From Saposhnikovia divaricata (lineage: Eukaryota; Streptophyta; Magnoliopsida; Apiales; Apiaceae), in the NCBI GenBank assembly GCA_036435485.1, contig CM071598.1, forward strand, positions 182,848,148 to 182,912,147: a stretch of 64,000 nt of DNA, read 5' to 3'. Shown in pieces: positions 43,725-57,092 of the stretch. How positions within the stretch are numbered: position 1 is the first letter of the stretch; the number at the start of each line of letters is the position of its first letter. A program made the translations under genes and the position numbers. The notes beneath the pieces are model-generated. The model was not told where the DNA came from, did no database searches, and saw nothing but the letters and a program-made list of their open reading frames with translations.

Positions 43725-46700
43725 TTGCTTGCGATTGCAGGGCAACAGGGAGGCAACCCTAGTTGTGGACAGTGGATGTTCAGGACACATGACTGGAAAT
43801 AAAGCCCTGATATCAGACTATGAGGAGAAGGTTGGCCCAAAAGTTTCCTATGATGATGGCAATGTAGGAAGAACATTGGGATATAGCAATATTAATATTG
43901 GAAATGTCATCATCAACAATGTAGCTCATGTCCCAGGACTCAAGCATGACTTGCTATCTGTGAGTCAAATCTGTGACAAGAGATATCATGTAGATTTTCA
44001 ACCTGAATATTGTGAAGTTATCAGAAAATCTACAGGAAAGGTTGTTCTAGTTGGTCATAGGCAAAACAACATTTATGAAATCAAGCTCTTAATAGACTCT
44101 GTTGGAAAAGCTGTTTGCCTGTCTACAAGAATGTCTAGTGAAGAGAGTTGGAAGTGGCACAAGAAACTCTCACATTTGAACTTGAACAACATCAATGAAT
44201 TGATCAGGAGGGATCTTGTAAGAGGACTCCCAAAGGCTCTGTTAAATGTTGATGGCCTATGTGATTCATGTCAAAAGTCCAAGCAAAGGAAGTCATCTTT
44301 CAAGAGCAAGACAGAATTTTCAATCACTGATCCTTATCATCTTCTGCATGTTGATCTCTTTGGTCCAGTAAATGTTATGTCTATAGCAAGAAAGAAATAT
44401 GCTTTAGTCATTGTTGATGAATACACTAGATTCACTTGGGTGTATTTTCTAGCAAAGAAGGATGAAACTACATTAACTCTGATGGAGCATGTGAAGCTTC
44501 TGGACAAAGGATCAAGTAACAAAGTCAGAATCATCAGAAGTGATAATGGAACTGAGTTCAGGAATGCAACAATGGAAGAATTCTGCAAGGACAATGGAGT
44601 GAAGCAAGAATTTTCAGCACCTGGTACACCACAACAAAATGGTGTAGTTGAAAGGAAAAATAGAACCTTGATAGAAGCTGCCAGAACTATGCTTGATGAA
44701 GCAAAATTGCCAACTTATTTCTGGGCAGAAGCTGTTCAAACTGCTTGTTTTACTCAAAATGCTACACTGATCAATAAGCATGGAAAGACACCATATGAGA
44801 TGGTGAAGAAAAAGAAGCCTAACCTGAAATACTTTCATATTTTCGGGTGCAAATGCTTTGTTTTGAAGACTCATCCTGAACAGTTGACCAAGTTTGAGCT
44901 AAAGGCAGATGAAGGAATTTTTGTTGGCTATCCACTGTCAACAAAGGCATACAGAGTTTACAATCTGAGAACTAAAGTGATCATGGAATCGATACATGTG
45001 TCTTTTGATGACAAGAAAATAACTGGACTTGAAGACATAGATGAATATGATCAACTGAACTTTGAAAATGAAGATTTAAACTCTGTTAAAGTAAACTCTG
45101 ATCAAACTATTCTGACAGACTCTGTTGAAACAGACTCTGAACCTCTACTGGTAAACACTGGAGAAACTCCTCAGCCACAACAAAGGGAAGAACCAGTTGA
45201 GGGGGAGCATGATCAAGATGAAGACTCAAACATTCATACTGAGTCAACTGAAAAATCTGGATCAAACTCTGATGATTCAAACTCTGAAAATTCAAACTCT
45301 GACTCTGGGCAGTCAAGTTCAGGGGGAGTCTCAGAAAATGAAGAAAGCCCACAACAAAATTAGGAGAGCATGGATCAAGGGGGAGGATCACATGCTGACA
45401 GAAGTCATTTGCCTTCTGCTAGGAAATGGACTAAATCACATACACCTGATTTGATAATTGGTGATCAAGATGCAAAAGTGAGAACAAGAAGTGCCACTGC
45501 AAGTGAATGTTTGTTTCATGCATTCTTGTCTAAGAATGAACCAAAGAAAGTGGAAGAAGCTCTTCAAGATGCTGACTGGATAACAGCAATGCAGGAAGAG
45601 TTGAATGATTTTGAAAGGAATGAAGTTTGGACCCTTGTACCAAGGCCAAAGAACAGATCTATTGTTGGTACTAAATGGGTTTTCAGAAACAAGACTGACA
45701 GTGAAGGTGTTATCACAAGGAACAAGGTTAGACTGGTAGCAAAAGGCTATTCACAGCAGGAAGGAATAGACTATGATGAAACATTTGCTCCAGTTGCAAG
45801 ATTGGAGGCAATTATGCCTCTCACAAGAAATTCAAAGCGTTCCAGATGGATGTGAAAAGTGCTTTTCTGAATGGGAAGCTTGAAGAAGAAGTGTTTGTTG
45901 AACAACCACCAGGTTTTGTGGACCCAAAATATCCAGACCATGTCTACAGGCTGGATAAAGCATTCTATGGAATTAAGCAAGCACCAAGGGCATGGTATGA
46001 AACTCTGGCTCAATTTCTCTTAGAAAGTGGATTCAACAGAGGTACTATTGACAAAACTCTGTATTATTTCAAATCTGGGAGTGACTTGCTTTTAGTTCAG
46101 ATATATGTTGATGACATTATCTTTGGGTCTACTAATGATAAACTCTGTAAGAAGTTTGCCAAGCTCATGCAGTCCAGATATCAAATGAGCATGATGGGAG
46201 AGCTTAGTTATTTTCTAGGCCTACAGGTGAGACAAACAGATGATGGTATCTTCATTAATCAAGCAAAATATACCAGAAATCTTCTCAAGAAATTTGGTAT
46301 GCTTGACTGTTCATCTGCATCAACTCCCATGGCAACAGCAACTAAATTGGACAAAGACACATGAGTTTCAGTGGATATGACAAACTACAGGGGCATGATA
46401 GGATCTCTTCTTTACTTGACAGCTAGTAGGCCTGACATCATGTATGCAACCTATCTTTGTGCAAGATTTCAGGCAGATCCTAGAGAGCCACATCTGACAG
46501 CTGTGAAAAGAATCTTCAAGTATCTCAAGGGCACCATATCATTAGGTCTGTGGTACCCCAGAGAATCAGATTTCAAGCTACTTGGGTATTCTGATGCAGA
46601 CTTTGCAGGCTGTAAGATAGACAGAAAGAGCACTAGTGGAAGTTGTCAATTTCTTGGTGACAGACTTGTCTCTTGGTACAGCAAGAAACAGAAATCAATT

Positions 46701-47048
46701 TCTACATCTACAGCTGAAGCAGAGTATATTGCAGCTGGTAGCTGTTGTGCACAGATCTTGTGGATGAAGAATCAATTGCTGGATTATGGATTGAGGTACA
46801 GTAAGATTCCTATTTACTGTGATAATCAAAGTGCTATTGCTATGACAGGTAATCCAGTACAGCATTCAATGACCAAGCACATCAGCATAAGGTACCATTT
46901 CATCAGAGAACATATGGAAGAAGGGAATATTGAACTACATTTTGTGTCTACAGAACAACAGCTTGCAGATATCTTCACCAAACCATTGAGTGAAACTACA
47001 TTTACAAGACTGGTCAATGAACTAGGAATGGTCTCTGGTTTTGACTAG
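43725..47048 (+). pseudogene. SIRE pol: protease, integrase, RT, RNase H (broken)
   Basis: Protease has DSGCSGHMTG at about 43770. Pre-integrase WKWHKKLSHLN...CDSCQ and an integrase core with D in LLHVDLFGPV, D in IRSDNGTEF and E in NGVVERKNR follow (44150-44700). RT (about 45530-46360) shows KWVFRNK, VRLVAKGYSQQEGIDYDETF and YVDDIIFGS. RNase H (46371-47048) shows YSDADFAGC, STAEAEYIA and the ending TTFTRLVNELGMVSGFD. Lesions are a TAG at 45361-45363, a small deletion with frameshift near 45815, and a TGA at 46362-46364. All catalytic motifs survive, so the decay is modest. Confidence 0.92.
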
Positions 47049-47246
47049 GAATGTTGGTTAGATTCAAATTTTACTTATGTAATGTGTTGCTCATATTTCC
47101 TTGATTTGTTAAGTGCTAAGTGATCTCTGTTGATTAAACTCTGTTATGCATACTCTGTTAACATGTTTTTCTTTAAACATTGTCAAACTCTGTTAAATTC
47201 TGTCAGCATGCCTGTATGTCATACACTGTTAATAAGTTTGATAAAC
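47049..47246 (+). other. SIRE spacer, left part
   Basis: Non-coding sequence after pol with recurring AAACTCTGTTA motifs. It continues at 60744 across the Tekay insertion, where ATAAACTCTGTGAATTCTGAG has the same character. Confidence 0.7.
47242..47246. repeat. Target-site duplication TAAAC, left copy (Tekay)
   Basis: Matches 60739-60743. It directly precedes the LTR TG at 47247. Confidence 0.93.
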
Positions 47247-50200
47247 TGTAAGAACCCTAATTTTTGGTAATATTTCGTTTTATTTAATATCTTGTGACAT
47301 TTTCATTATGGAATCTTTCTAATCATCCCTGTCGATTAATAGAATTGATTGTCTGAGAAACTGCGTTGTTGCATTTATTATGTTAGATAAAAAGGAAGAT
47401 TGTGAATGCAGGAGTCTTATTGTTAGTAAGATTTATAAAACTTGGGATTTGAGAATGGTTAGAGTATTAAAGGATTTATTAAGAATTATGACGAGGAATT
47501 ATGGACATTCGAGGAATTTACACAATTAAGTACTTAAGGAATTATAGGGGAAATCTCTACGCGACAAAATATTATTACGAGAGAATAATTAAGATACGAT
47601 ACGAAGTAAGGATTAAATGACAAACATTGGTGGAAGAATAATATTACAAGGAAAGAAATTACATGCGAGTGCCATGTAACTAGCTAGTTAGGAAAAGAAA
47701 CTAGAAAGCATAAAGTAGAAGTGAATAGTGACATGTGTGATGGATGTTGTACCTAGGGGACAATAGGGCATGGGGAGACAACATAGACTCTAGCTTGGAA
47801 ACATGTGAACCACACCTAATACCCACAATAATACATATCCTACACATCATTTTATTACCTTTCAAAAACAAAACACAAGAAAACACTCTTCCCCCCCCCC
47901 CCCTTTGTTGCTCTTGGCCGAACTACAAGAGAAGGAAGGGAGAGATCTTCTCTCCAACATTTCCTCACCTACAATTCCAAGCAAAAATCCTAGGGCTTCC
48001 TTGCATTATAATAGAGGTATGGTATCAATTTCATAGCATTCCATCCATTGATTCTTGAGATAAAAATTGTTGAAAGTTTAGAGGGGTGTTAACATAAGTT
48101 GTTATCTTTTAGATCTTGAAGGATTAAGGTTTGTGAGGGCTCATCCAAGTGTTCTTAGTTGTTGTAAAGCTCATCCAAGGTCTTTAGCTACTCAAGAAGG
48201 TATACAAATCTCAAACCCCCTTGGTTATGTAGTGTTTATATAGTATGGTAGTAGATCCATGTGTTTTAGGACTAATCTTGGATGTATATGTATTGGATAG
48301 CATGGATCTTGAGTTTTGATGTTAAGATTGTGATTTTTATGACTATGGTTAATATATATATCTCCATGAGTGTTATGAATCATGATCTCAGTGTATTAAG
48401 TGGTGATTATGTTATGGAAGTATGAAAAATGGTTGATCTAAGTAGATTGAGCTTGCTGAGTTTGTCCAGGAACTTTGATCTGTATTGTAGCACGATTTTG
48501 AACCTCCAAATGATGTCCCCTGATGTCCTACCTTATATTGTTGGAAATATAATTGAATGTAGTTTCTGGAAATGTAAGGTTTATAGCTAGGTGATGTGTG
48601 GATGTTTAGTTATGGCCGGAGGAGTGAATTTTGTTTCTGGACTATGGACTGCATTAAGTGACCCCCTTGTGAACCTTGTTTCAACACCTTAAAATATATG
48701 TGGGATCATGGAAAAATTTTAGAATGTAGGGAATGCAGTGGTGAAGACCACCCAAAAGGAATTGGATTAAAATATGAATTTTTGGATTTTATAAAAATGC
48801 TAGAGTAAAATTCGCGCAATGGAAAAAGTCGATTCGTGCAACATGATTCTAGGGTTAGTGGTTATGATTCGAACGTGGTAACTAAATTAAGTCGAGTAAG
48901 TGACGAGCGTAATCGAGAGATGACATGGACCTATAGTGGGGCTAGGGAGTCATAAGACGAAGTCGTTAAGTTAATTTCGTACCCCCTTAAAACCCCGTAA
49001 TTAAAGAGAAATTGTTAAGGTACTAACGAACGATTATTGTTTATGTATAGATCGTTCGAATCCGCACGCTCGACCACCCCAACCAAACCAAGGCAAGTTT
49101 ACTTTTCAAAACTTATCCATATACAAGGACTTTTACTGTTGTGTTTGTAGTTTTCAAATGATATCAAACGCTATGTTTATCGAAGTATTGATGCAATTGA
49201 GATTGAACAAGTACATGTATGCTTTTACCCCTTGAACTTAGATTGAAATGTTTTCTTCGGACAACGACTCTAGCAATAGAGGTCGTAGCGGTCCGTATAT
49301 ACTATTGACCGGGGAGCGGTATATTATTATATCGTATCTAGATTGCGAAAACCCGAAGGGTCATTCGGGTGGTATCGTATATTCAAATAACTATTGTTAT
49401 ATCTTCGTAAATACTCGAAACCCTATCTTGGATTAAAAGTTTATTTTATCGAATAATTATTTTATTAATTATTAATATTAAATCTTAAAACATTATTTAC
49501 TAATTACTGTTCATTATTTAAAGACAAGTTAATCCAAGATACTTTTTAAAACTTCAAACTCGAACTCATTTGAACTCAAAACATTTTCGAAAACCCCCGG
49601 TCAGATTCTGCTTCTTGTATGATTTCAAGAATCATCGGTCGACTGATGTCGGACCTCAATTACTCTGTTTTCAATCAAAATCAAGTTTTAAAAGAAAAGA
49701 AAAAGGGACTCTGGTAGGTGTGGGAACCGTTGACGAACGATTCCCGGGATGTGTAAGCGGCCGTGAGCCAGGCGGTCCATCACTTATTATTCCGGCCCAG
49801 GTGTTGCCGAAGGATGATTACGGATGTAGTTTTCATCGAGGGTGATTACGGATGTAGTTTTCACCCGAGGGATAGTTACGGATGTAGTTTCTATCCTTCT
49901 ACCGGTAGAGAAGACCCGCGGATTATTGGACTTGGATGTGGCGACTGATCATCGTCAATCCTTGTCAGGTTTTAATGTTTTCTTCCAGTCCCATCCTCCA
50001 CTTTGGAAAAATACTCAAACACTACTTCTTGGGCCTAAGTGCCAAGTTGCTGATAGTGTGGTTTTGATGAGAAAATATTGACATCGTGCAGTATCTAGAA
50101 CTGCAAGATTTTTCTATAAAGATTGGCACGTGTTAGTGCACTCTTGCAATTGTTTCAAAGAATGAAATGTTTTTGTACGAGAAACCTTCTAAGCTAATGG

Positions 50201-50897
50201 AAGGAAAGAGGTTTGCAATGATGTATTCCTTGTACAGTATGTTAATCGTAGAGTGTTTTGCCGATAATGATATACTCATATGTATATATTTTCAAACTTG
50301 AGATATGTTGAAATGGGAACCTTATAAAGGGTTCATATGTTATTCTTAAAGCTCCTTAGTGAGTATAGATGTTTTATTCAAACTCGGACATATACAGCGT
50401 CCAATTATGTTTTGAAATCTGAGATATATACCCATATAGTTGGGAATGTTTTCGAAATAAACCCCATTATTATTTTACAAAATGGTGAACTTGCTGAGCA
50501 TTATGTAGCTCATTCTTGCTTTATAAAAACTTTTCAGAAAGAGAAGAATTCGGTCGGTTAACTCCGCAACAGCAGAAGAGGAGTAGAAGATTTACCCCGG
50601 AGATGATTTAGTTTCTGATAAATACTACAGAGTAAGTCTGATAGGTTTTCAACTGTAATAGTAATACTTGTCTTCAAGAGTAGTGTATAGTGGAATTGCG
50701 TAAGACTCTGATTGTACAAATGAATTGTAATATTTAGTGGCACTTTTGATTATCGTTTATGAGGCTCTAACTTGTTTGTGTGTAAGATTAAGGTCTGGAT
50801 TGATGTATTGTTGAGTTGTAAAGTTAATACAGGTATGATATGGTTGGATGATGATGTGACGACCTGGATCTTTGACCTCAGATTTGGGGGCGTTACA
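47247..50897 (+). repeat. Tekay 5' LTR (3651 bp)
   Basis: Starts TGTAAGAACCCTAATTTTTGG, ends GGGGGCGTTACA. It contains a C run at 47890-47902 and a short minisatellite at 49814-49894. ORFs within it are duplicated in the other LTR and are not similar to known proteins. Confidence 0.95.
49814..49894. repeat. ~27-bp minisatellite in the Tekay LTR (3 copies)
   Basis: Three copies of a unit with TTACGGATGTAGTTT, the same in the right LTR at about 59655-59735. Confidence 0.9.
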
Positions 50898-53800
50898 GAA
50901 ATGGTATCAGAGCGATAAGTTACAGTACTCAGAAACGAGAGTGTTGAGAGTTAAGTCTAAGTAGGAGAATGACATAAGAGATCGTAGTAAACTTATGATT
51001 GGACTACCGGAAGAGGTACCGGTGAGTAGAATGGATTGGAGTGTTACTGAAGGTATTATACTAGGGTCGACAGAATCCTTAGAGACCTTCAGAATGATGA
51101 ATAGAGGTTTGAGAGTCGTACATGACCTATCATAGGTAATGATATAGGAAGCAGAGCGAAATCTCGAGAGCAGCTGAGGTAGAGGCGATATTGCCAATAT
51201 GATCGGATGACTAGGCTGGCATAAATTTTGTGGCCATATTCCTCCATAGTTTAGGAGGCGGCATTTTAAGAATCAAGAAGTTTGGACTTCCCTACATAAT
51301 TAAGGGTACTTAGTACTTGGATTAATGAAAGTCTTTTACTTTGGCTATAAGATCCGATTTTCGATAAGTAACGGGTTTACCTGAAAGTTGGTCACTATGT
51401 CGTTGTGGACTTCATTACCCTTGATGGCGAATTTTACATGTGTTATACGAGAATGTTATCACAAGACGAGCGTGCTAGATAACTCCACGCATGATTCGGA
51501 CGCTAGAGCATGGTAGTTCAACTTAGAGAACAAACAAGTGGGATTAACAAAGGGACTCAAGGGAAGTTGAACATGGTTGCAACGAGCGATACAGTGATCT
51601 CAGAGTCTACCAAAAAAAAAGACCAGCGGGTCTAGAGTGGGATCCTTTGATAGAGATGTTAGCAGGGACTACGTATATATGTATTGTAGACCTCAATATT
51701 TTTGGTATATGTTCACATACACACACCCGCCACTGAACCTATGGACTGCACTGAGATCCCTGAGAGATCTCTTTGATCTGTTCCCAGGGGGAACTGGCCA
51801 CTTGTGATTCATGTCGGAAGGCATGAAGTAGGACCCTATGGACTTTGCAGGTGTCCCCGAAATGATGTGAAGTTTGGTCTTCAAGATAAAGCACGGAAAT
51901 GACAGATATATTTGTGAAACCCTAACTCGATAAATGACTTTAAGATGATGATTGAGAGACGCACTAGTTGGTGTCTTGTATTACGAAGACGAAGAGATGG
52001 AGTACCCTCATAGTGGTGATAATGAGATGCACGAATTATTATTTTGATAACTACCGGCTGGTGCACTACTTCATTTTAAACTGTTCACTAACCATGTTAC
52101 CTCGATTAGCTTATATCAGGTAACCCTCCTAGCTTTCTACTTCAAACTTGTGGAATAACAACCAGTGATATACTTTCTCTAAACCGGGACTCATCCAAAG
52201 TATCTTAATTGAGCCCGAGCATTCTATTTGAAGTTTATAATCATTTCTGCTCAGGACTATTTACACCCTCTTTCAATTATCCAAGGAATGTTCCACAAAT
52301 ATTTCCTTAATTAATCGACGAATACTACTTAACGAATATCGATATTTGATTGCTTCTTTCATACTTGCATTCTTCAGTTGAGCCCATAAATATTCAACAA
52401 ATTACTGAGGACATGGATGATCTAATGTCCAGACATCCCTTATGAATTCTTTTCTTCTATTCAAGATGAGATTGTACATCGTACATTAGAATCATAGTAA
52501 TGATATCATTTTGAGATTGGTATTCCGAATTTAATTCTATTTTCGGATCTGGTAAAGCATGTGTACGGAGGCACCCTTGGGTGGACCGTTTCGCTGGTAA
52601 GTAATATTTGGTGAGAGGTTATCGATTGTTCCGATACCTATAACATTCTCTTCAGATTTTATAGTTTTCTTTTTCAAACTTAATAACTTCTTATTTTCAT
52701 TCGTTGTCCGAGAAGCCTAAAGTTTCTTCAGTGGCTACGAAGTTGAAATTCCGTTCTAGCCAATTGAAACTGGCTAGTCGATATGTCAATATGAATGACT
52801 AGTTGATTGTTCTAACTAGTCAAAATTGTAATGTTGTGAAGAACACCTAGCTAATTGTCCTAGCTAGTGGTGATGTCTCAAACAGGTGAACTAGCAAATT
52901 TTGTCTAGCTAGTTGCTAGTGTTTCTTGAAAGGACTAGTTATTGTTTCACTGGTCCAACTCCCAATTTAATTCATTCAGCAATTCCGCAATGCATTTTGC
53001 ATGTGGTAAAGTATGATGATGAAAGTTTTGACGAATAATTTGATTGAGACCTAGTGAGGTTGCCCATTCAACTTGAATTCTACCCATCTTCGTACCAGAC
53101 TTTATATCACTTGAATATTTTATTCTTTCATTCACACAATGAGAATTCATTTGAAACCACTGATTACTTGAATGATAAACTACTTCATTCTTTAATTGTC
53201 ATGGAGTAGAATTGCTTTCTATTGGCTGACCTTCATCAATGCGACTTTAGATTTCCTCTTATTATTCAGGAGGAAAAGTATCCGCCCGATGTAAGAATTG
53301 TATAAAGACCGTCTTTATGACTTTTGTACCCAACAATCATTGCCCTTGTGCAACATTCTCTATGGTGTCATATTACAGAATTATCAGGACGGGAAAGAAT
53401 AAACCTTGTTGTATTCTTTCTGTCCATCCTTACATCTCCAAAAATCGAGACTCCTAGTATTTGGAACCATCAACATTCTTGGAACATCCAATGTGGAACT
53501 CTTATTGAGATTATCTATTGGACCTTGTTATTTTGGAAATCGTCCTTTCAAAGTGATTACTCTAAGGTGAACGGGAGGTACAATTGTGAACCGTTACACC
53601 AATATGAGATCAAAAACCAAATGTTGTAATTGTGCAGCCAGAGCGTTATGCCGAGTAATTATTGAAGTAGAGATAACATGTCAGGGCATACCACAAGACC
53701 TTTAATATTGGTGTGGGGAAAGTTATAAGAAATGATGAGGTGGTTGGGAGCACGCTCCTACCAACCGTTGTTAGGATGTTACATTAATGAATTCTGGAGT

Positions 53801-54480
53801 TACCAAGCCTTTTCCTGATCCAAGAAATGCAAATCGATTGCGATGTAAAACATATCCTTAGAAGAAACTACCTGGAAGTGAGATGGACAAGAAAGGAAGA
53901 AATATCGTGGCCAGAATGTGAAGCTTTATTTAGCTAAAAGGGATTGATGCACATAGAGAGACATAAAGTTTAACAGGCCCCTAATAGCAAATGGATGCAT
54001 GGATATATGACAATGATCCTTCGAGATTACCACCTAATCAAGTTTATTGGGAATCACAGTAGCATGCAGACCTCAGGCTGTTTGGCGCCAGTTGTGAAGG
54101 AGGACGAGCATATGACATCTTACATATACCATCGAGAACTGATACCCTTATCGGAAATGGAGGAATTGTTGACTAGTTAAAATGATTAGTTGTTTTTCAA
54201 AGATAAGGTTGAAGAGAAGGTTTTACCAACTCAAGATCGACCTCTGTACTGTGCCAAAGTTGGCATTTCACATTAATATAAACGTTATAAAATTGTGGTA
54301 GTATCGTTTGAATGGACTAATGAGTCAGAAGCCTTTATGGATTAATGAATAAAGTTTTAAGAATGATATGAGAGATTAGTAACAACCTCGTTGTTAGCTA
54401 TACTTTATAATGAGAAGAGGACTTTGAGAGTCACGATGATGTGTCTTTCAAGAGTTTAAGAGGTATGCCGATGCAGTAGA
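50898..54480 (+). other. Tekay internal region, unreadable
   Basis: About 3.6 kb where gag, protease and RT should lie. No motif is convincing. The primer site TGGTATCAGAGC is at 50902-50913. Positions 52750-52950 are enriched in CTAGCTAGTT-type motifs, and base composition changes toward pyrimidine-rich at about 52080-52700. Random short ORFs only. Confidence 0.6.
50902..50913 (+). other. Tekay primer-binding site (initiator tRNA-Met)
   Basis: TGGTATCAGAGC, 4 bp after the 5' LTR. Confidence 0.9.
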
Positions 54481-55945
54481 AAGGGGATGATAGCCTATAC
54501 TTCTAAACAACATAAAGGTTACGGGATAGGATATACTAACCGTGAGTCTGGGATTAGTCATGATGGCGTTCACGCATAAAACTGAGACGTTAACTTTATG
54601 AGAAAAGTGTGAAAGTTTTCCACAAGTGCCATAAGTATATCTTCATATTAGGACTAAACATAAGAAAGAGAAGGTGACGAAAAGGAGCAGGGAGTATAAT
54701 GGAGAAATTTGTTATTTCCCAGGAAAGGCCAGTGTGGTGGCCGATACCTATAGAAGGGATTATTCGAAATTGGAATTCAATCAGTATTGACCAAGAAAAT
54801 AGAGTATATACAATAAAGAATAATGTTAGAAGAAAATGACTAAATTATGGGGAAGGATAAAGATGTACAGAGAATTAAGAGAATGTTTGGCAAACGGATA
54901 TGAAGAATGGTATTGGCAAACTATTAAGTATGAACGCAACATGTCAAAAACAAAATGATAGAGATCTAGTGGATCAATTCCGCCCGTAGAAAATCTTGAA
55001 CGTGGACAGAATTATAATGAATTTCATGAGTAGGTCGCCGAAGACCGAGCCAAGAGATGGCCCTAGTTGATTTATAATTGCTGGACCAAGTGATTTACCT
55101 ACGAGAGACTTTCCATTGAGAAGATTATCGAATATTATACGGGAGAGATGGTGGTACAATATGAAACTTCTGCAGCGATCACGTCGGATAAAGACTTAAG
55201 GTTAAACTTAGAATATTGAAAGTGCTTTTGGTATATTTAACAAAGAAATTGAGCGTATGTACTAATTTGATCTGTGGTTGACGGACAGGGAAGAAGAATT
55301 GTCCAGACGATCGAAATTATATTTAGTGTCGTGCCTAAGGCTTCACGGGGCAGTCGAGAATAAAAACTTATCCATGAAATGAATGTTGTTATCACGATCA
55401 TCGCCATGCGAACGTAAGGACGTCTCCTGTAGAGCATGCTGTGAAAGAAGAAGTTCGCTTCTCTTGCGGTACGACGAAGTCAAGGAACGAGGGACATAGT
55501 AGCTGAACTGGTTCGACATATACCGAAGACTATACAGTATCCATAGCAAGTGGTAACGGCTGACGGGAGGCAACACATGCCTGCTAATCAAGCGAAGGAA
55601 TAGGAGGAATACCGTGCGTATTGACGTTGTCTCAGATTACAAAACACGACCACAAAGCATTCACGGGCCAACGATACAAGGACTCAACACGGATACTATG
55701 AACAAGGTAGAAGGGGAACGTGTAAGTAGTGGGATAGAAATTTTTAATCATAGAACAACCGATAAGGAATACAGGTCGAGGAGAGTTTGCGTTGAGGAAC
55801 AACATTAAGGCGTTGGTGAGACGAAGGGAGAGAACAATAGGGTTGATGTGTCAACCCGAGAGTTGGAAAAGGTAAGGTTGGAATTGTATCCACAACTATT
55901 ATCCTTAGGTTCTTGAGATAGAATCCTTTTAAGGAGAGGAGACTG
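54480..55945 (+). pseudogene. Tekay pol remnant A: RNase H to polypurine tract, heavily decayed
   Basis: Scattered frames recall gypsy pol in the right order: MIAYTSKQHKGY (RNase H, 54487); YFPGKASVVADT (end of RNase H, about 54713); VDRIIMNFMSRSPKT and TYERLSIEKIIEYYTGEMVV (integrase, about 55005-55160); SDKDLRLNLEYWK (about 55187); DGQGRRIVQTIE (about 55283). At about 55504 the segment AELVRHIPKTIQ parallels the intact tail's PELVQQTRETIE. It ends with AGAATCCTTTTAAGGAGAGG (about 55920-55939), a diverged copy of the polypurine tract used at 57071-57090, followed by an LTR-start-like ATTAACCCTAACTTT. No ORF survives. Confidence 0.65.
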
Positions 55946-56124
55946 CATTAACCCTAACTTTCGGGAATATTCGAAACCTGGACGAATAGTAATTTTACGG
56001 GTGAATGAGAAATTTTTGCAATCACGATATGTATGAATTATTAAATGAAGATTTCTAATTGATATTACGTCTTTACGGTACAGACGAGTGAATGTAAAAG
56101 TCATTAGTTTTTTTTCGAAACCCA

Positions 56125-57059
56125 TTGTTTCGAATGGTCAAATTTTATGAGATATCTGAGGAGATCGTGGTAAGGCATGGGGTTCCTGTGAGCATTGCAT
56201 CTGGGAGAGACCCAAGGTTCAACTCCAGGTTCTGGAGGAGTTTTCAGGATTGTGTGGTGACCGAGTTAAACATGAGTACTGCATACCACCCCAATCAGAC
56301 GGACACAGCGAGAGAACCATCCAGACCATAGAGGACATGTTGAGAGTATGTGCCATCGATTTTAAGGGAAGTTGGGATGACCACTTGCCGTTGATCGAAT
56401 TTTCCTACAACAACAGTTACCATGCGAGTATAGGCATGCCCCCATATGAAGCTTTATACGGGCGATGATGTCGGTCTCCCTTGTGTTGGGAAGAGGTTGG
56501 AGAGCGGAAGATTTTAGGACCTGAACTGGTCCAACAGACAAGAGAAACTATCGAACTCATAAGAGGACGACTGGTAGCGGCCCAAGACAGACAGAAGAAG
56601 TATGCGAACCAGACCCGCAAGGACAAAGAATATGAGGTAGGAGAGTTTGTGATGTTAAAAGTATCACCGTGGAAGGGATTGATGAGATTTGGTAAGAAAG
56701 GAAAACTAAGCCCGAGATTTATTGGACCTTTTGAGATCTTGAAACGAGTTGGGAAGTTAGCCTATGAATTGGCTTTACCCCCGAGCTTGCAGCAAGTACA
56801 TAATGTGTTCCATGTGTCCATGCTACGACCCTACCATACCGACTTCCGACATGTGATAGAACATGATCAAGTGGATCTGCAACCAGACTTAGCATATGTA
56901 GAGCAACCTGTAGAAATCATGGATAGAAAAGAACAGGTGCTGAGGAACAAGATTGTCAAATTAGTGAGAGTTTTGTGGAGGAATCAGAATGTCGAAGAAT
57001 CAACATGGGAACTAGAGAGCGCGATGCGTGTAAAGCACCCCCAACTGTTTTCAACCTGA
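56125..57059 (+). pseudogene. Tekay pol remnant B: integrase C-terminus with chromodomain
   Basis: It begins in mid-integrase (VVRHGVPVSIASGRDPRFNS) and runs to the end of pol. The second catalytic Asp is Gly (SGRD where SDRD is usual). A frameshift near 56310 moves reading to SERTIQTIEDMLR, and a TGA at 56466-56468 precedes CRSPLCWEEVGE. The segment 56481-57059 is open and contains LVQQTRETIELIRGRL, KGKLSPRFIGPFEILKRVGK, HNVFHVSMLRPY and a C-terminal chromodomain (PVEIMDRKEQVLRNK, then VLWRNQNVEESTWELE). Chromodomains steer integration to marked chromatin. This piece is far better preserved than remnant A. Confidence 0.88.
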
Positions 57060-57070
57060 TTCCGGGACGG

Positions 57071-57092
57071 AATCCTTTTAAGGAGGGGAGGC
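57071..57092 (+). other. Tekay polypurine tract
   Basis: AATCCTTTTAAGGAGGGGAGGC immediately before the 3' LTR; AGGAGGGGAGG is the purine core. Confidence 0.85.

Noticed and set aside
50898..54480. Tekay gag and RT
   Set aside because: I could not align any motif with confidence; short ORFs look random.
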